The position numbers and the translations under genes are program-made. Positions 30,947-40,406 of a DNA stretch of 64,000 bases are shown piece by piece. Each line of letters opens with the position of its first letter. Positions within the stretch are counted from its first letter, which is position 1. Source of the DNA: Microbacterium sp. VKM Ac-2923. Lineage in GTDB: Bacteria > Actinomycetota > Actinomycetes > Actinomycetales > Microbacteriaceae. The notes below the pieces were generated by a model, which had not been told where the DNA came from, made no database searches, and saw nothing but the letters and a program-made list of their open reading frames with translations. The stretch spans positions 79,799 through 143,798 of the forward strand of contig NZ_JALGRP010000010.1 in assembly GCF_022815605.1 (NCBI RefSeq). The letters run 5' to 3'.

Positions 30947-31984
30947 TCAGCGCGGGCGGCGGATCTCTCGCCAGAGGTCCACGTTGTCGTCGTCGCCGGC
31001 GGCGGCATCGACGCTCGAGCGGCCCACGACGGTGACCGCGACCTGCTCGTCGGGTGATGTGCGGATGATCACGCGTTCCGACACCGACTCCCGCAGGATC
31101 GTCGCCAGCTCACGACGGACCTCGGCGAGCTTGCGGCCGTCGAGGCCGTCGAGACCGCCTTCGTCGAACAGGCTGATCGCCGCACCCCGGCACCGCGCGG
31201 CGTCGAGTTCCGCGCGCACCTCGTCATCGAGCAAGCGGTTGCCGCGCAACTCGTCGCGCAGCTTGGCCTCGGCCCGGCGGGCCGCCTCTTTGTCGGCGGG
31301 GCCGAGATTGCCGCCGTTCTCAATGGTGCGCGACAGGATGGGACCCGCCGTTTGCAACGCCCGCTGCACGTGCAGGCGCCGCTCGCGCTGACGCCCGCTC
31401 TGCGACGCCTGCCACGCCGAGGCCGCCTGCTGCAGCTCGGCGAGCTGATCGGCATCCCGGGCGGCCCGATCCAGCGCGAAGATCACCAACTGCGCCGCCG
31501 CCACCCAGACGATCGAGCCGATGAGTCCGAGGCTCATGGCCTGCAACGGACCGAGCCAGAACGACGTCGCCACCGTCAGCACCGCGATCCCCGTCCAGGC
31601 AGCGACCGGACGCCGACGCGCCATGACGATCATCATCAAGGCGCCGATCGCGCCGATCACCCACGTCACGAACGGCTCGGTGCGTCCTTGCTCCGAGACG
31701 GCGAGGAACGTCGCGTTCGAGACGACGACAGCGACGATCAAAGCCAGCACGACCTGCCACGCCGGTGCGCGCGGCGGGGCGGCGGCGGGCGCCGACGGGG
31801 ACGGACGATCCCGGACGCCGATCGCGAAGATCCAGAGCAACGTCACCGGCAGGTACAGCAGGAGGGCGGCGACGATCAACCAGCCGCGCTCCACCGTCTC
31901 GGGCGAGGTCCAGATGAGCCCGCGCGCAGCGAGGTACGCGGTGAGCGCGACGCCCAGGAACGACAGGATCGCGCGGACGGTCAC
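30947..31984 (-). CDS. Membrane protein of unknown function coupled to a histidine kinase
   Basis: 345 residues from GTG 31984, which overlaps the kinase stop by 4 bp (the frame stays open to 32005). About seven hydrophobic segments occupy residues ~1-165. A charged helical, probably coiled-coil region follows (~170-240), then a C-terminal cytoplasmic domain of ~100 residues. I recognise no family. Its place as third gene after a response regulator and kinase suggests an accessory or output protein of that system. Confidence 0.65.
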   Translation of the reverse strand: MTVRAILSFLGVALTAYLAARGLIWTSPETVERGWLIVAALLLYLPVTLLWIFAIGVRDRPSPSAPAAAPPRAPAWQVVLALIVAVVVSNATFLAVSEQGRTEPFVTWVIGAIGALMMIVMARRRPVAAWTGIAVLTVATSFWLGPLQAMSLGLIGSIVWVAAAQLVIFALDRAARDADQLAELQQAASAWQASQSGRQRERRLHVQRALQTAGPILSRTIENGGNLGPADKEAARRAEAKLRDELRGNRLLDDEVRAELDAARCRGAAISLFDEGGLDGLDGRKLAEVRRELATILRESVSERVIIRTSPDEQVAVTVVGRSSVDAAAGDDDNVDLWREIRRPR

Positions 31985-33252
31985 CAGCGGTCCCCGCTCT
32001 CCCACTCGAGGGTGACGGTGGTGCCGCCCGCATGGGAGTCGATGTCGCTGCGGCCGCCGACGGCCGCCAGGCGGGCGTGGATCGACCCCCGGATGCCGAG
32101 ACGGTCGGGCGCGATGGCGGCGACGTCGAAGCCGGAACCGGTGTCCCGCACGCGCACGGCCACCCCACCCGGGGATGCCGAGCCGGTCACCTGCACGGTC
32201 AGGCCCTGCGCGTCGGCGTGCTGAACGGCGTTGGCGACCGCCTGGAGAGCGGCGAGCACGAGAGCCCGCGCCACCCGACCCGGCACGCGCGGGGTGCCCT
32301 CTTCGAGCTGCCGGACGACGTGCAGCTGCACGCCGAGCTCGCCGGCGGCCGCCTCGATGTCGTCGGCGAGGCGCACCGCGGGCACGGGCTCGTCGCTGCC
32401 CTCCAGCGCGTCCTTCTCGGCGTTGGCCAAGCGGGTCAACGCCTCGCGAGCCATGCTGACGGCGAGGGTGCGCTCGCGCGGAGTCGTCGCCCGCTCGGCA
32501 GCGAGCAGCGCGCCCAGCACGCTGTCGTGCATGAGCGCCGCGACCGCGACGCGTTCGTTCTCGGTCGCCGCCGTGGCCGCGGCCGAGGCGTAGCTGGACA
32601 CAGCGGCCGCGCGCGCCCGGTCGACGTTCGTCGCGATCGAGCGATACATCCAGCCCAGAGTGATCAGGACGCTACCGAGGATGAACGCGAACGAGACGTC
32701 GAGCGCGACGGTCACGACGAAGTCGCCGTCGCCTCCGGCCTGCAGCAGGCGCACGACGCCGTAGAGCAGCGGCGTCACGACTATCCACGCGATCTGAAGC
32801 CCGATCGGAAAGGCCACGATGCTCGCCACGGTCGCGACGTTCACCAGGAAGAAGATCCAGGGATCCTCGGTGGGCGTCGGCGCGGGGCCCCCCGCCGTCG
32901 CCACCGGCCACACCGACAGCGTGAGGACGAACACCACCGCGAAGATGCCCGAGAAGATCCGCGCGAACCGGCCCACGATGCAGGCGACGATCATCGCGAC
33001 GAGCGGAACGAAGATGGCGACCACGAGCGGCACGTGCCATTGCGCGGCCTCGTCGGGGGAACCGGCCGCCGCGGCGAAGGCCTGGGCGCCGAGCACGAGC
33101 GAGCCGAAGCCGACGATGAGAGTCATCACCCGCTCGATGCGAGCCTGCGTGAAGGACCCCTGGTCGGCTTGACTTTCGCGGGAGGTGGGAATGCGCCCCC
33201 ACGCCTCGTCGAGCACCGACCTGCGGAGGTCAGCCATGGGGGGATGCGTCAT
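31981..33252 (-). CDS. Two-component sensor histidine kinase
   Basis: 423 residues. About six membrane helices (~45-205) precede a HisKA_3-like region with ALMHDSVLGALL (His242). A GHKL ATPase follows, with the N-box ALQAVANAVQHADA (~335) and G-box VRDTGSGFD (~372). The short loops suggest a membrane-intrinsic sensor, like NarL-system cell-envelope kinases. It overlaps the response-regulator gene; ATG 33252 (AGGA upstream) is chosen, ATG 33237 is the alternative. The kinase gene is followed by a coupled membrane protein. Confidence 0.88.
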   Translation of the reverse strand: MTHPPMADLRRSVLDEAWGRIPTSRESQADQGSFTQARIERVMTLIVGFGSLVLGAQAFAAAAGSPDEAAQWHVPLVVAIFVPLVAMIVACIVGRFARIFSGIFAVVFVLTLSVWPVATAGGPAPTPTEDPWIFFLVNVATVASIVAFPIGLQIAWIVVTPLLYGVVRLLQAGGDGDFVVTVALDVSFAFILGSVLITLGWMYRSIATNVDRARAAAVSSYASAAATAATENERVAVAALMHDSVLGALLAAERATTPRERTLAVSMAREALTRLANAEKDALEGSDEPVPAVRLADDIEAAAGELGVQLHVVRQLEEGTPRVPGRVARALVLAALQAVANAVQHADAQGLTVQVTGSASPGGVAVRVRDTGSGFDVAAIAPDRLGIRGSIHARLAAVGGRSDIDSHAGGTTVTLEWESGDRW

Positions 33253-33898
33253 CGGGAGCGTCCTGCAGGATGCCGTCTTCCATCGCGCGTCGGAGCAGAT
33301 CGACCTTCGTCGGCGCTGGCCTGCCCACCTCGACGTACTTCACCCGCACGCGGGTGATGTTCTCTTTGGCGGTCGAATACGCCACGCCGAGACGTTCGGC
33401 GACGGCTTTCAGCGGCAGACCTGCCGCGTACAGCCGCAGCACCTCTCGCTCACGAGCCGAGAGCTGGGCGTTGGCGAACTCGCGATCGCCCTCGACGGCA
33501 CTGGCCCACTCGACGTTGTCGATGAGTTCGCCGCGCGCGACGGTGACGATGGCACCGAGCACCTCATGGGTCGGCGACGACTTGCTGACGATGCCCGCGG
33601 CCCCCGCGGCGAGCGCCTCGCGCACGGCCGCCGGGCGGTCGGCGACGCTGTGGATGATGACGCTCGACCCGTCACGCACGACGCGGTCGACGTTCTCCGA
33701 CACGGTCGTGCCGTCGCCGAGCGTCAGGTCGAGCACGACGACGTCGGCGGGTGACGCCACCGCGGCTTTCCGCCAGGCGAGGTACGCCGCGACGTTGGAT
33801 CCGGAGAAGACGACCTTCGTCGATTCGGTGCGGGCGAGAGCCGCCTCCAACCCGAGCCGAACGGACTCGTGATCATCGATGAGAGCGACGCGGGTCAT
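33230..33898 (-). CDS. NarL/LuxR-type response regulator
   Basis: 222 residues. The receiver domain has LIDDHESVR (~7-15) and the phospho-acceptor Asp57 in VVVLDLTLGDG, with a conserved Lys near 105. The C-terminal LuxR HTH (LSAREREVLRLYAAGLPLKAVAERLGVAYSTAKENI, ~150-185) binds DNA. It is the partner of the kinase encoded next. ATG 33898 lies six bases after a TACGAT box; the longer upstream frame is spurious. Confidence 0.92.
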   Translation of the reverse strand: MTRVALIDDHESVRLGLEAALARTESTKVVFSGSNVAAYLAWRKAAVASPADVVVLDLTLGDGTTVSENVDRVVRDGSSVIIHSVADRPAAVREALAAGAAGIVSKSSPTHEVLGAIVTVARGELIDNVEWASAVEGDREFANAQLSAREREVLRLYAAGLPLKAVAERLGVAYSTAKENITRVRVKYVEVGRPAPTKVDLLRRAMEDGILQDAPDDASPHG

Positions 33899-33904
33899 TT
33901 CCAC

Positions 33905-33910
33905 ATCGTA
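33905..33910 (-). promoter_or_regulatory. -10 box (TACGAT), leaderless type
   Basis: TACGAT six bases before ATG 33898. It starts the regulator-kinase-membrane protein operon. Confidence 0.55.
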
Positions 33911-33954
33911 TCCACGCAGCGCGGTTCGATGCGGGAGATCCTTCAGCGCCGGGA

Positions 33955-35214
33955 TCAGCGACGCAGGACGGTCACGGCCTCGACGTGGTGCGAGTTCGGG
34001 AACAGATCGACTCCGCGGATGCCCTCGTGCGCCCGATACCCGAGGTCGGCGAACGTGGCGAGGTCGCGGGCGAGCGCGACGGGATCGCACGCGACGTAGA
34101 CCACCGCGGTCGGCGAGAGCGCGGCGATGCCCTCGGCGACCTGCGCACCGGCTCCGGCGCGCGGCGGATCGAGCAGTACGACGCCGCGCGCCAGTCGCTC
34201 GCGGTCGCGTGCCGACGCGTCGGCGGCGAATCGCCCGATGAATCGGTCGACGCGGGCGGTCTCGGCGCGCGCGCCGACCCACTCGGCGAGGTTCTCCCCC
34301 GCGTGCTCTGTCGCGCGGGGATCGGACTCCACGCTCACCACGCGCGTCGCGGACCCGCCCAGCTCCCCGAGGGTCGCGGCGAACAGACCGACTCCCCCGT
34401 AGAGGTCGAGGTGCAGCGCCTCGGGATCCAGCGCTCCCACGGATGCCGTGAGCTCGGTCGACACGAGTGAGGTCAAGGTGTGCGCCGCCAGGCGGTGCAC
34501 CTGCCAGAAGCCGCCCGCATCGACGCGGAACACCCGGTCCCCGACACGCTCGCCGACGACCTCCGGCCTGCCGCTCGCACGGGATCCGTCGAGGCGGGGC
34601 AGCACCCGGACGCGCCCGTCGGCGGGCTGCACCAGATCGATGCGGCCGGGCTGCGCGCCAGAACGCACCTCAGCCACGGCCCGCTCGACGGCCTCGGTCG
34701 CGAGCGGCAGATCGGCCGTCTCGACGACGCGGTGCGTGCGGGCGGCGTACGGGCCGACACGACCGTCGGCGTCGACGTGCAGGCTCACGCGGGTGCGCCA
34801 GCCGGTGCCGTCGGCGGTCTCGGGACGCTCGGGGTCGCCGGCGGCGCGCACGTCGACCGGGAGCTCGAGGCGGCCCACCCGCTCGACGGCCTCCCGGATG
34901 ACCCTCTCCTTCAACGCGCGCTGATGCGCGAGGGCGATGTGGCCGAACTCGGCCCCGCCCACGCGTTCGCCCGGGTCGACGTCGATCCCCGCGGCGCCCC
35001 ACACGTGCGGTCGACGCTCGGGTGCGGCCTGGAGCACCTCGACGGTGTCGGCGCGCCAGAAGGACTTTTTGCGCGTGTCGGTGAGCCGGGCGCGGATGCG
35101 CTCCCCCGGCAGGGTGTCGGGCACGAACACCACGCGACCCTCGTGTCGCGCGACGAAGACACCGCCGTGCGCGATGCCGGTGATGTCGAGTTCGATGAGG
35201 TCGCCGTCGTGCAT
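33955..35214 (-). CDS. TrmA/RlmC/RlmD-type RNA (uracil-5-)methyltransferase
   Basis: 419 residues. An N-terminal TRAM domain (~5-60) is followed by a class I SAM methyltransferase. DLYGGVGLFAATLG (~285) is the SAM loop. VLLDPPRAGAGAQV (~358) and VYVACDPVALARD (~382, catalytic Cys) are the family motifs. It should methylate C5 of a uridine in rRNA or tRNA. No Fe-S cysteine cluster is evident in the TRAM-proximal region. ATG 35214 follows a CAGGCT box by six bases, preferred over 35232. Confidence 0.88.
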   Translation of the reverse strand: MHDGDLIELDITGIAHGGVFVARHEGRVVFVPDTLPGERIRARLTDTRKKSFWRADTVEVLQAAPERRPHVWGAAGIDVDPGERVGGAEFGHIALAHQRALKERVIREAVERVGRLELPVDVRAAGDPERPETADGTGWRTRVSLHVDADGRVGPYAARTHRVVETADLPLATEAVERAVAEVRSGAQPGRIDLVQPADGRVRVLPRLDGSRASGRPEVVGERVGDRVFRVDAGGFWQVHRLAAHTLTSLVSTELTASVGALDPEALHLDLYGGVGLFAATLGELGGSATRVVSVESDPRATEHAGENLAEWVGARAETARVDRFIGRFAADASARDRERLARGVVLLDPPRAGAGAQVAEGIAALSPTAVVYVACDPVALARDLATFADLGYRAHEGIRGVDLFPNSHHVEAVTVLRR

Positions 35215-35220
35215 CCCCCG

Positions 35221-35226
35221 AGCCTG
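35221..35226 (-). promoter_or_regulatory. -10 box (CAGGCT), leaderless type
   Basis: CAGGCT six bases before ATG 35214, shifting the start six codons downstream of the open frame. Confidence 0.45.
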
Positions 35227-35271
35227 ACACATCCGACCGGGGAGACCGCCGCGCGCGGGCGCACCGACGGA

Positions 35272-35526
35272 CCCTGAGCATGTCGAAGGGTGCCGGACGG
35301 CAGCGGGCCGCGGGGGGCGGGGGCTTCGACAGGCTCAGCCACCTCGCATCTGCCGGGGTGCCCTGGCATCCGAGGAACGGGCCCCGGGAGCAGCGGGTCG
35401 CGGCCGGGGGGGCTTCAAGGCTCAGCCACGTCGCATCTGCCTCTCTGCCCTGGCATCCGAGGAACGGGCCCCGGGAGCAGCGGGTCGCGGGGGCTTCGAC
35501 AGGCTCAGCCTCCTCGCATCTGCCGA
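35272..35526. repeat. Imperfect tandem repeat array (87-90 bp units)
   Basis: Nearly the whole spacer between the methyltransferase and maf is repetitive. Units begin CAGCGGG at 35301, 35391 and 35478 (spacing 90 and 87). Each carries CTTCGACAGGCTCAG (35324, 35494; a shortened form at 35413) and CTGGCATCCGAGGAACGGG. An opposite-orientation copy of the core, CCCTGAGCATGTCGAAGGG, lies at 35272-35290. The core matches the inverted repeat at 27.3 kb. No gene is seen here. Confidence 0.85.
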
Positions 35527-35549
35527 CCCGCTCGTCGGCCCGACGTCGG

Positions 35550-35555
35550 TAGCGT
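35550..35555 (+). promoter_or_regulatory. -10 box (TAGCGT), leaderless type, for maf
   Basis: TAGCGT six bases before ATG 35562, directly after the repeat array. Confidence 0.55.
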
Positions 35556-35561
35556 TGTCTT

Positions 35562-36209
35562 ATGCGCGTGTGTTTGGCATCCACCTCTCCGGCCCGTCTC
35601 ATGCTCCTGCGGCAGGCGGGCATCGAGCCCGAGGCGCGGGCACCCCGGGTCGACGAGGAAGCCGTGATCGAGGCGGTCGAGGCGGCCGAGGGGCGACGCC
35701 TGCCCGCCGCCGAGCACGTCCTGCTGCTCGCCCGGCGCAAGGCTGAAGACGTCGCCCGGCGACTGCGTGACGACGAGCCCGATTTCGACGGCTTCGTCAT
35801 CGGCGGCGACTCGATGTTCGAGCTCGGCGACGAGATCCTGGGCAAGCCCTACACGCCCGAGGCCGCGACCGAGCGGTGGCAGCAGATGCGCGGGCGCACC
35901 GGCATCCTGCACTCGGGGCACAGCGTCATCCGTCTCTCCCCCGGTGCCGAACCGACCGAGGCGCACGCGGTGGCCCAGGCGTCGGTGACCTTCGCCGCCG
36001 ATGTCGACGAAAAGGAGATCGCCGCGTACGTCGACAGCGGCGAGCCGCTGCTCGTGGCCGGGGCCTTCACGGTCGACAGCCTGGGCGGGGCGTTCATCGA
36101 ACGCGTCGACGGCGACCCCTCCACCGTGGTCGGGATGTCGCTCTCGACGGTGCGTCGACTGGTGCGCGAGCTCGGGGGCTCGTGGACCGACCTGTGGAAC
36201 CGTTCGTAG
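35562..36209 (+). CDS. maf: Maf-like nucleoside triphosphate pyrophosphatase
   Basis: 215 residues. LASTSPARLMLLRQAG (~5-20) and GGDSMFELGDEILGKPYTPEAA (~80-100) are the Maf signatures, and VAGAFTVDSLGGAFIERVDGDPSTVVGMSL closes the fold. Maf proteins hydrolyse non-canonical or modified nucleoside triphosphates. It lies just upstream of accA, a frequent actinobacterial pairing. Confidence 0.92.
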   Translation: MRVCLASTSPARLMLLRQAGIEPEARAPRVDEEAVIEAVEAAEGRRLPAAEHVLLLARRKAEDVARRLRDDEPDFDGFVIGGDSMFELGDEILGKPYTPEAATERWQQMRGRTGILHSGHSVIRLSPGAEPTEAHAVAQASVTFAADVDEKEIAAYVDSGEPLLVAGAFTVDSLGGAFIERVDGDPSTVVGMSLSTVRRLVRELGGSWTDLWNRS

Positions 36210-36274
36210 ACTCCCGCACACGTTTTCCGACGTTTCTTGTGGAGGGGGGTCAAAAGGCGACCCTGCCCCCTCGC

Positions 36275-36280
36275 TAGGCT
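36275..36280 (+). promoter_or_regulatory. -10 box (TAGGCT), leaderless type, for accA
   Basis: TAGGCT six bases before ATG 36287. The spacer GGGAGG looks like a ribosome site but would lie upstream of the transcript if transcription starts at the A of ATG. Confidence 0.55.
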
Positions 36281-36286
36281 GGGAGG

Positions 36287-38053
36287 ATGCCGAAGATCGC
36301 CAAGGTCCTTGTCGCCAACCGCGGCGAGATCGCCGTCCGTGTCATCCGCGCAGCCCGCGACTCGGGGAAATCCTCCGTCGCCGTCTACGCCGATCAGGAC
36401 CGCGACGCCCTGCACACGCGTCTGGCCGACGAGGCATACGCCCTCGACGGCGCCACCAGCGCCGACACCTATCTCTCGATCGAGAAGATCCTGTCGGTCG
36501 CCCGCCGCTCCGGCGCCGATGCCGTGCACCCCGGCTACGGCTTCCTCGCCGAGAATGCCGACTTCGCACGCGCGGTGATCGCCGCGGGCCTGGTGTGGAT
36601 CGGACCCTCGCCCGACGCCATCGAGTCGCTCGGCGACAAGGTCACCGCCCGCCACGTCGCCGAGAAGGTCGGCGCCCCGCTCGCTCCCGGCACGCCCGGC
36701 CCCGTCTCGGGCGCCGACGAGGTCATCGCCTTCGCCGAAGAGGTCGGCCTTCCCATCGCCATCAAGGCGGCGTACGGCGGCGGCGGGCGCGGTCTGAAGG
36801 TCGCGCGCGAGTTCGACGAGGTCGCCGAGATGTTCGAGTCGGCGACGCGCGAAGCCGTCGCCGCCTTCGGTCGCGGCGAGTGCTTCGTGGAGAAGTACCT
36901 CGACAAGCCGCGCCACGTCGAGACCCAGTGCCTCGCGGACGCCGCGGGCCACGTCGTCGTCGTCTCGACCCGCGACTGCTCGCTGCAGCGCCGCCACCAG
37001 AAACTGGTGGAGGAGGCCCCGGCCCCCTTCCTCAGCGACGAGCAGAATGCCGTGCTGTACTCGGCATCCAAGGCCATCCTCAAGGAGGTCGGCTACGTCG
37101 GTGCGGGCACCTGCGAATTCCTCATCGGCGCCGACGGCACGATCTCGTTCCTCGAGGTGAACACCCGCCTGCAGGTCGAGCACCCCGTGTCTGAGGAGGT
37201 CACCGGCCTCGACCTCGTGCGCGAGCAGTTCCGCCTCGCAGAGGGCGAGGAACTCGGCTACGACGACCCCGCTCCCGTCGGCCACTCCATCGAGTTCCGC
37301 ATCAACGGCGAGGACCCGGGCCGCGGCTTCCTGCCCCAGCCCGGCCCCATCCACGTCTTCAAGACGTTTGGCGGCCCGGGCATCCGCCTCGACTCCGGCG
37401 TCACCGCCGGCGACAGCGTCTCGGGGGCGTTCGACTCGCTGCTGGCCAAGATCATCGTCACCGGCCGCGACCGCGCCGAAGCACTCGAGCGCTCCCGCCG
37501 TGCGCTCGACGAGTTCGAGGTCGCCGGCATGCCCACCGTGCTGCCGTTCCACCGCAAGGTGGTGCGCGACCCCGCCTTCACCGCCGAGGACGGCACTTTC
37601 GGCGTCTTCACCCGGTGGATCGAGACCGAGTTCGTCAACGACATCCCGGCGTGGGACGGCGAGCCCGAGGCCCCGGCCGCAGCCCCCGGCCGTCACACCG
37701 TGGTCGTCGAGGTCGGCGGAAAGCGCCTCGAAGTCAGCCTGCCCGACCGCATCACGGCGGCAGCCCCCGCCGTCGGCCGCCCCGCCGCGGCTCCCCCGTC
37801 GCGTCGCGCGCACGCGGCCTCGCCCTCGGCGGGCGCCACGGGCGACGCCGTCAAGTCGCCCATGCAGGCCACGATCGTGAAGGTCGCCGTCGAGGAAGGC
37901 CAGCAGGTCGTCAAGGGCGACCTCGTCGTGGTGCTCGAAGCGATGAAGATGGAGCAGCCCATCCAGGCCCACAAGGACGGTACGGTCGCGGGCATCGACG
38001 CCACCGCCGGCACCACGGTCTCGGCCGGTCACCAGCTGCTGCTGATCAGCTGA
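36287..38053 (+). CDS. accA: Acyl-CoA carboxylase alpha subunit: biotin carboxylase plus biotin carrier
   Basis: 588 residues. Residues ~1-450 are biotin carboxylase, with [20 protein letters not shown], the ATP-grasp [13 protein letters not shown] (~162), and [20 protein letters not shown] (~288). A Pro/Ala-rich linker (~470-520) leads to the carrier domain with EAMKMEQP, Lys554 being the biotin site. It carboxylates biotin for AccD. Product of birA should attach the biotin. A strong terminator follows. Confidence 0.95.
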   Translation: MPKIAKVLVANRGEIAVRVIRAARDSGKSSVAVYADQDRDALHTRLADEAYALDGATSADTYLSIEKILSVARRSGADAVHPGYGFLAENADFARAVIAAGLVWIGPSPDAIESLGDKVTARHVAEKVGAPLAPGTPGPVSGADEVIAFAEEVGLPIAIKAAYGGGGRGLKVAREFDEVAEMFESATREAVAAFGRGECFVEKYLDKPRHVETQCLADAAGHVVVVSTRDCSLQRRHQKLVEEAPAPFLSDEQNAVLYSASKAILKEVGYVGAGTCEFLIGADGTISFLEVNTRLQVEHPVSEEVTGLDLVREQFRLAEGEELGYDDPAPVGHSIEFRINGEDPGRGFLPQPGPIHVFKTFGGPGIRLDSGVTAGDSVSGAFDSLLAKIIVTGRDRAEALERSRRALDEFEVAGMPTVLPFHRKVVRDPAFTAEDGTFGVFTRWIETEFVNDIPAWDGEPEAPAAAPGRHTVVVEVGGKRLEVSLPDRITAAAPAVGRPAAAPPSRRAHAASPSAGATGDAVKSPMQATIVKVAVEEGQQVVKGDLVVVLEAMKMEQPIQAHKDGTVAGIDATAGTTVSAGHQLLLIS

Positions 38054-38068
38054 CGCGTCCCGCTCTTC

Positions 38069-38100
38069 CGGCGCCGCATCCCTTCGGGGGTGCGGCGCCG
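38069..38100 (+). terminator. Strong terminator after accA (UUCG loop)
   Basis: A 14-bp stem (CGGCGCCGCATCCC against GGGGTGCGGCGCCG, one G-U pair) closed by a TTCG tetraloop, 16 bp after the accA stop. Confidence 0.85.
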
Positions 38101-38165
38101 TCGCATTGCGCGCGGGTGCGGCGTGGCGGCGTGCGTGGCGTGTCACTGAGCAGGGGGCCGTCACC

Positions 38166-38642
38166 GAGAAACGCCGATCCGCTCGAAACACGCCGTGTTG
38201 CGGCGTTTCTCGGGAGGAACGGCGTTTGTCGCCACAATACGGACGCCGTCGCGGCGCGGGCTGAAAACGGCGCAGTCCGGAGCGATGAGGCTACGGAACC
38301 CGGTGCTACGTCCGCGAGCCGAAAGCCCCCACCGCGGCTGTGCGGAACCCCGCGTCGCCTGCGCTCAGCGAGAAACGCCGATCCGCTCGAGACACGCCGT
38401 GTTGCGGCGTTTCTCGGGAGGAACGGCGTTTGTCGCCGCAATGCGGACGCCGTCGCGGCGCGGGCTGAAAACGGCGCAGTCCGGAGCGATGAGGCTACGG
38501 AACCCGGTGCTACGTCCGCGAGCCGAAAGCCCCCACCGCGGCTGTGCGGAACCCCGCGTCACCCGCGCTCAGCGAGAAACGCCGATCCGCTCGAGACACG
38601 CCGTGTCGCGGCGTTTCTCGGGAGGAACGGCGTTTCTCAGGC
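38166..38642. repeat. 204-bp tandem repeat, two full copies and a partial third
   Basis: Units begin GAGAAACGCCGATCCGCTCG at 38166, 38370 and 38574, exactly 204 bp apart, and the first two are nearly identical. Each unit opens with an inverted repeat, GAGAAACGCCG facing CGGCGTTTCTC, and holds a second CGGCGTTT copy. The third copy ends after ~69 bp. Because 204 is divisible by three, frames stay open through the array. That explains the misleading 1,583-codon frame here; I see no gene. Confidence 0.9.
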
Positions 38643-38660
38643 CGCACGGCCGCGCACATG

Positions 38661-38730
38661 CGCGCAGCACCGGCACCGGCACAGGCACGGGCACGCGCAC
38701 CGGCAACAGTCGCGCAGCACCGGCACGGGA
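38661..38730. repeat. Low-complexity GCACCGGCAC tract
   Basis: Short degenerate repeats of GCACCGGCAC and GCGCAGCACCGGCAC follow the 204-bp array. No gene or clear hairpin is seen up to the next stop codon at 38783. Confidence 0.6.
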
Positions 38731-38782
38731 AGGCGCCGCGGCGAGGAGGAAGGATGCCGGGAGGCGGCGGCATCCGGGGGGG

Positions 38783-40234
38783 TCAGTCCTCGCCGGGGTC
38801 GTCGCGATCGACGATGTGCATCGCGCGGGCGGCGTCGGTGATGCTCGAGGTCAGCGACGGGTAGACCGCGAAGACGCGGGCGACCTGGTCGACGGTGAGG
38901 CGGCGTTCGACGGCGATCGCGATCGGGTAGATCAGCTCCGACGCCTTGGGGCCGACGATCACGCCGCCCATCATCGTGCCGCTGCCCTTGCGGGCGATGA
39001 GCTTCACGAAGCCGTCGGTGATCCCCTGCATCTTCGCGCGCGGGTTCGCCGACAGCGGGAGCTTGCGCACGACGCCCGCGATGCGGCCCTCGATGACGTC
39101 CTGCTCGCTGAACCCGACCGTGGCGATCTCGGGGGCGGTGAAGATATTGGCCGTGATGCGGCGGGTCTCGAGCGGGATGACGATGTCGCCCAGGGCGTGG
39201 AAGATCGCCTGACGTCCCTGCATCGAGGCGACGGATGCCAGGGGCACGAAGTTCGTGCAGTCACCGGCGGCGTAGATGTTGGGGACCGAGGTGCGCGCGA
39301 CGCGGTTGACGCGGATGTTGCCCCCGGGGGTCATCTGGACCCCGGCCTGCTCGAGACCGATGCCGGCCGTGTTGGGGATCGAACCGACCGCCATCAGACA
39401 GTGACTGCCCTCGATCGTGCGACCGTCGGCGAGGGTGACGAGGACGCCGTCCCCGGTGTTGACGACCGACTCCGCGCGGGCCTTGGCGAGCAGCGTCATG
39501 CCGCCGCGCTGGAACACGCGCTCGAGCACCGCCGCGGCATCCTGATCCTCGCCGGGGAGCACCTGGTCGCGGCTGGAGACGAGCGTGACCTTCGCGCCGA
39601 GGTTCATGTAGGCCGACGCGAACTCCGCACCCGTGACCCCCGAGCCCACCACGATGAGGTGCGACGGGACGGACTTCATGTTGTAGAGCTGCGTCCACGT
39701 GAGGACGCGCTGGCCGTCGGGCTTGGCCGAGGGGAGCTCGCGCGGGGAGGCGCCGACCGAGACGACGAGGGTCTCGGCCTCGACGCGGTCGAAGTCGGTG
39801 CCGCCGGCCTCGGTCGAGACGACGACCGCACCGTTGCCGTCGAGACGGCCGTGCCCGGAGATGATGCGCACCCCCGCCTCGAGGAGGGAGCTGCGCATGT
39901 CGTCGGACTGCTGGCGAGCGAGCGAGAGGAGGCGCTGGTTGACGGCGGCGAGGTTGATCGCCACCTCGGGGGTGAGGGGCTTGCCGCGGTCGTCCTTGGC
40001 GAACAGCTGCACGCCGAGGCTGCTGGCGTTGCGGATCGCGACGGCGGCGTCGGCCGTGGCGATGAGGGTTTTGGAGGGCACGACGTCGGTGATGACCGCG
40101 GAACCGCCCACCCCGGCGCGCTCCACGAGGGTGACGTCGGCGCCGAGCTGCGCGGCCGACAGGGCCGCCTCGTAGCCGCCGGGGCCGCCGCCGACGATCG
40201 CGACGGACTGCTTGCGCTCGAAGCTCTGCACCAT
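38783..40234 (-). CDS. NAD(P)H-quinone dehydrogenase (LpdA-like flavoprotein)
   Basis: 483 residues of pyridine-nucleotide disulphide oxidoreductase fold. FAD site VAIVGGGPGGYEA (~11-23), NAD site LIVVGSGVTGAEFASAY (~175), and AAGDCTNFVPLASVAS. The redox Cys pair of true dihydrolipoamide dehydrogenases is missing: the segment reads GGSAVITDVVPSKTLI. The same absence characterises mycobacterial LpdA/Rv3303c, so quinone or dye reduction is likelier than lipoamide chemistry. ATG 40234 is preferred because CAGAAT lies seven bases upstream; ATG 40243 is the alternative. Confidence 0.85.
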   Translation of the reverse strand: MVQSFERKQSVAIVGGGPGGYEAALSAAQLGADVTLVERAGVGGSAVITDVVPSKTLIATADAAVAIRNASSLGVQLFAKDDRGKPLTPEVAINLAAVNQRLLSLARQQSDDMRSSLLEAGVRIISGHGRLDGNGAVVVSTEAGGTDFDRVEAETLVVSVGASPRELPSAKPDGQRVLTWTQLYNMKSVPSHLIVVGSGVTGAEFASAYMNLGAKVTLVSSRDQVLPGEDQDAAAVLERVFQRGGMTLLAKARAESVVNTGDGVLVTLADGRTIEGSHCLMAVGSIPNTAGIGLEQAGVQMTPGGNIRVNRVARTSVPNIYAAGDCTNFVPLASVASMQGRQAIFHALGDIVIPLETRRITANIFTAPEIATVGFSEQDVIEGRIAGVVRKLPLSANPRAKMQGITDGFVKLIARKGSGTMMGGVIVGPKASELIYPIAIAVERRLTVDQVARVFAVYPSLTSSITDAARAMHIVDRDDPGED

Positions 40235-40241
40235 GGCATCC

Positions 40242-40247
40242 ATTCTG
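40242..40247 (-). promoter_or_regulatory. -10 box (CAGAAT), leaderless type
   Basis: CAGAAT seven bases before ATG 40234, overlapping the alternative upstream ATG. Confidence 0.45.
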
Positions 40248-40406
40248 TCAGCGCGGGGGCCGCCGCCGAACCGCTGCCGCGGCGCGGCATCCGCCGCGGT
40301 CGATGCGCCCGCGGACGAGGGACGGCGGTCCGCGGCACCCTCCTCCCCGGGAAGCGACACGCCCGTCGGCGGAGCCCGGCATCTGGCCCGCACGCGCCGT
40401 GCTTTC

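Noticed and set aside
38166..38642. CRISPR-like array
   Set aside because: Units are 204 bp, nearly identical throughout, with no short repeat/unique spacer alternation and no cas genes nearby.
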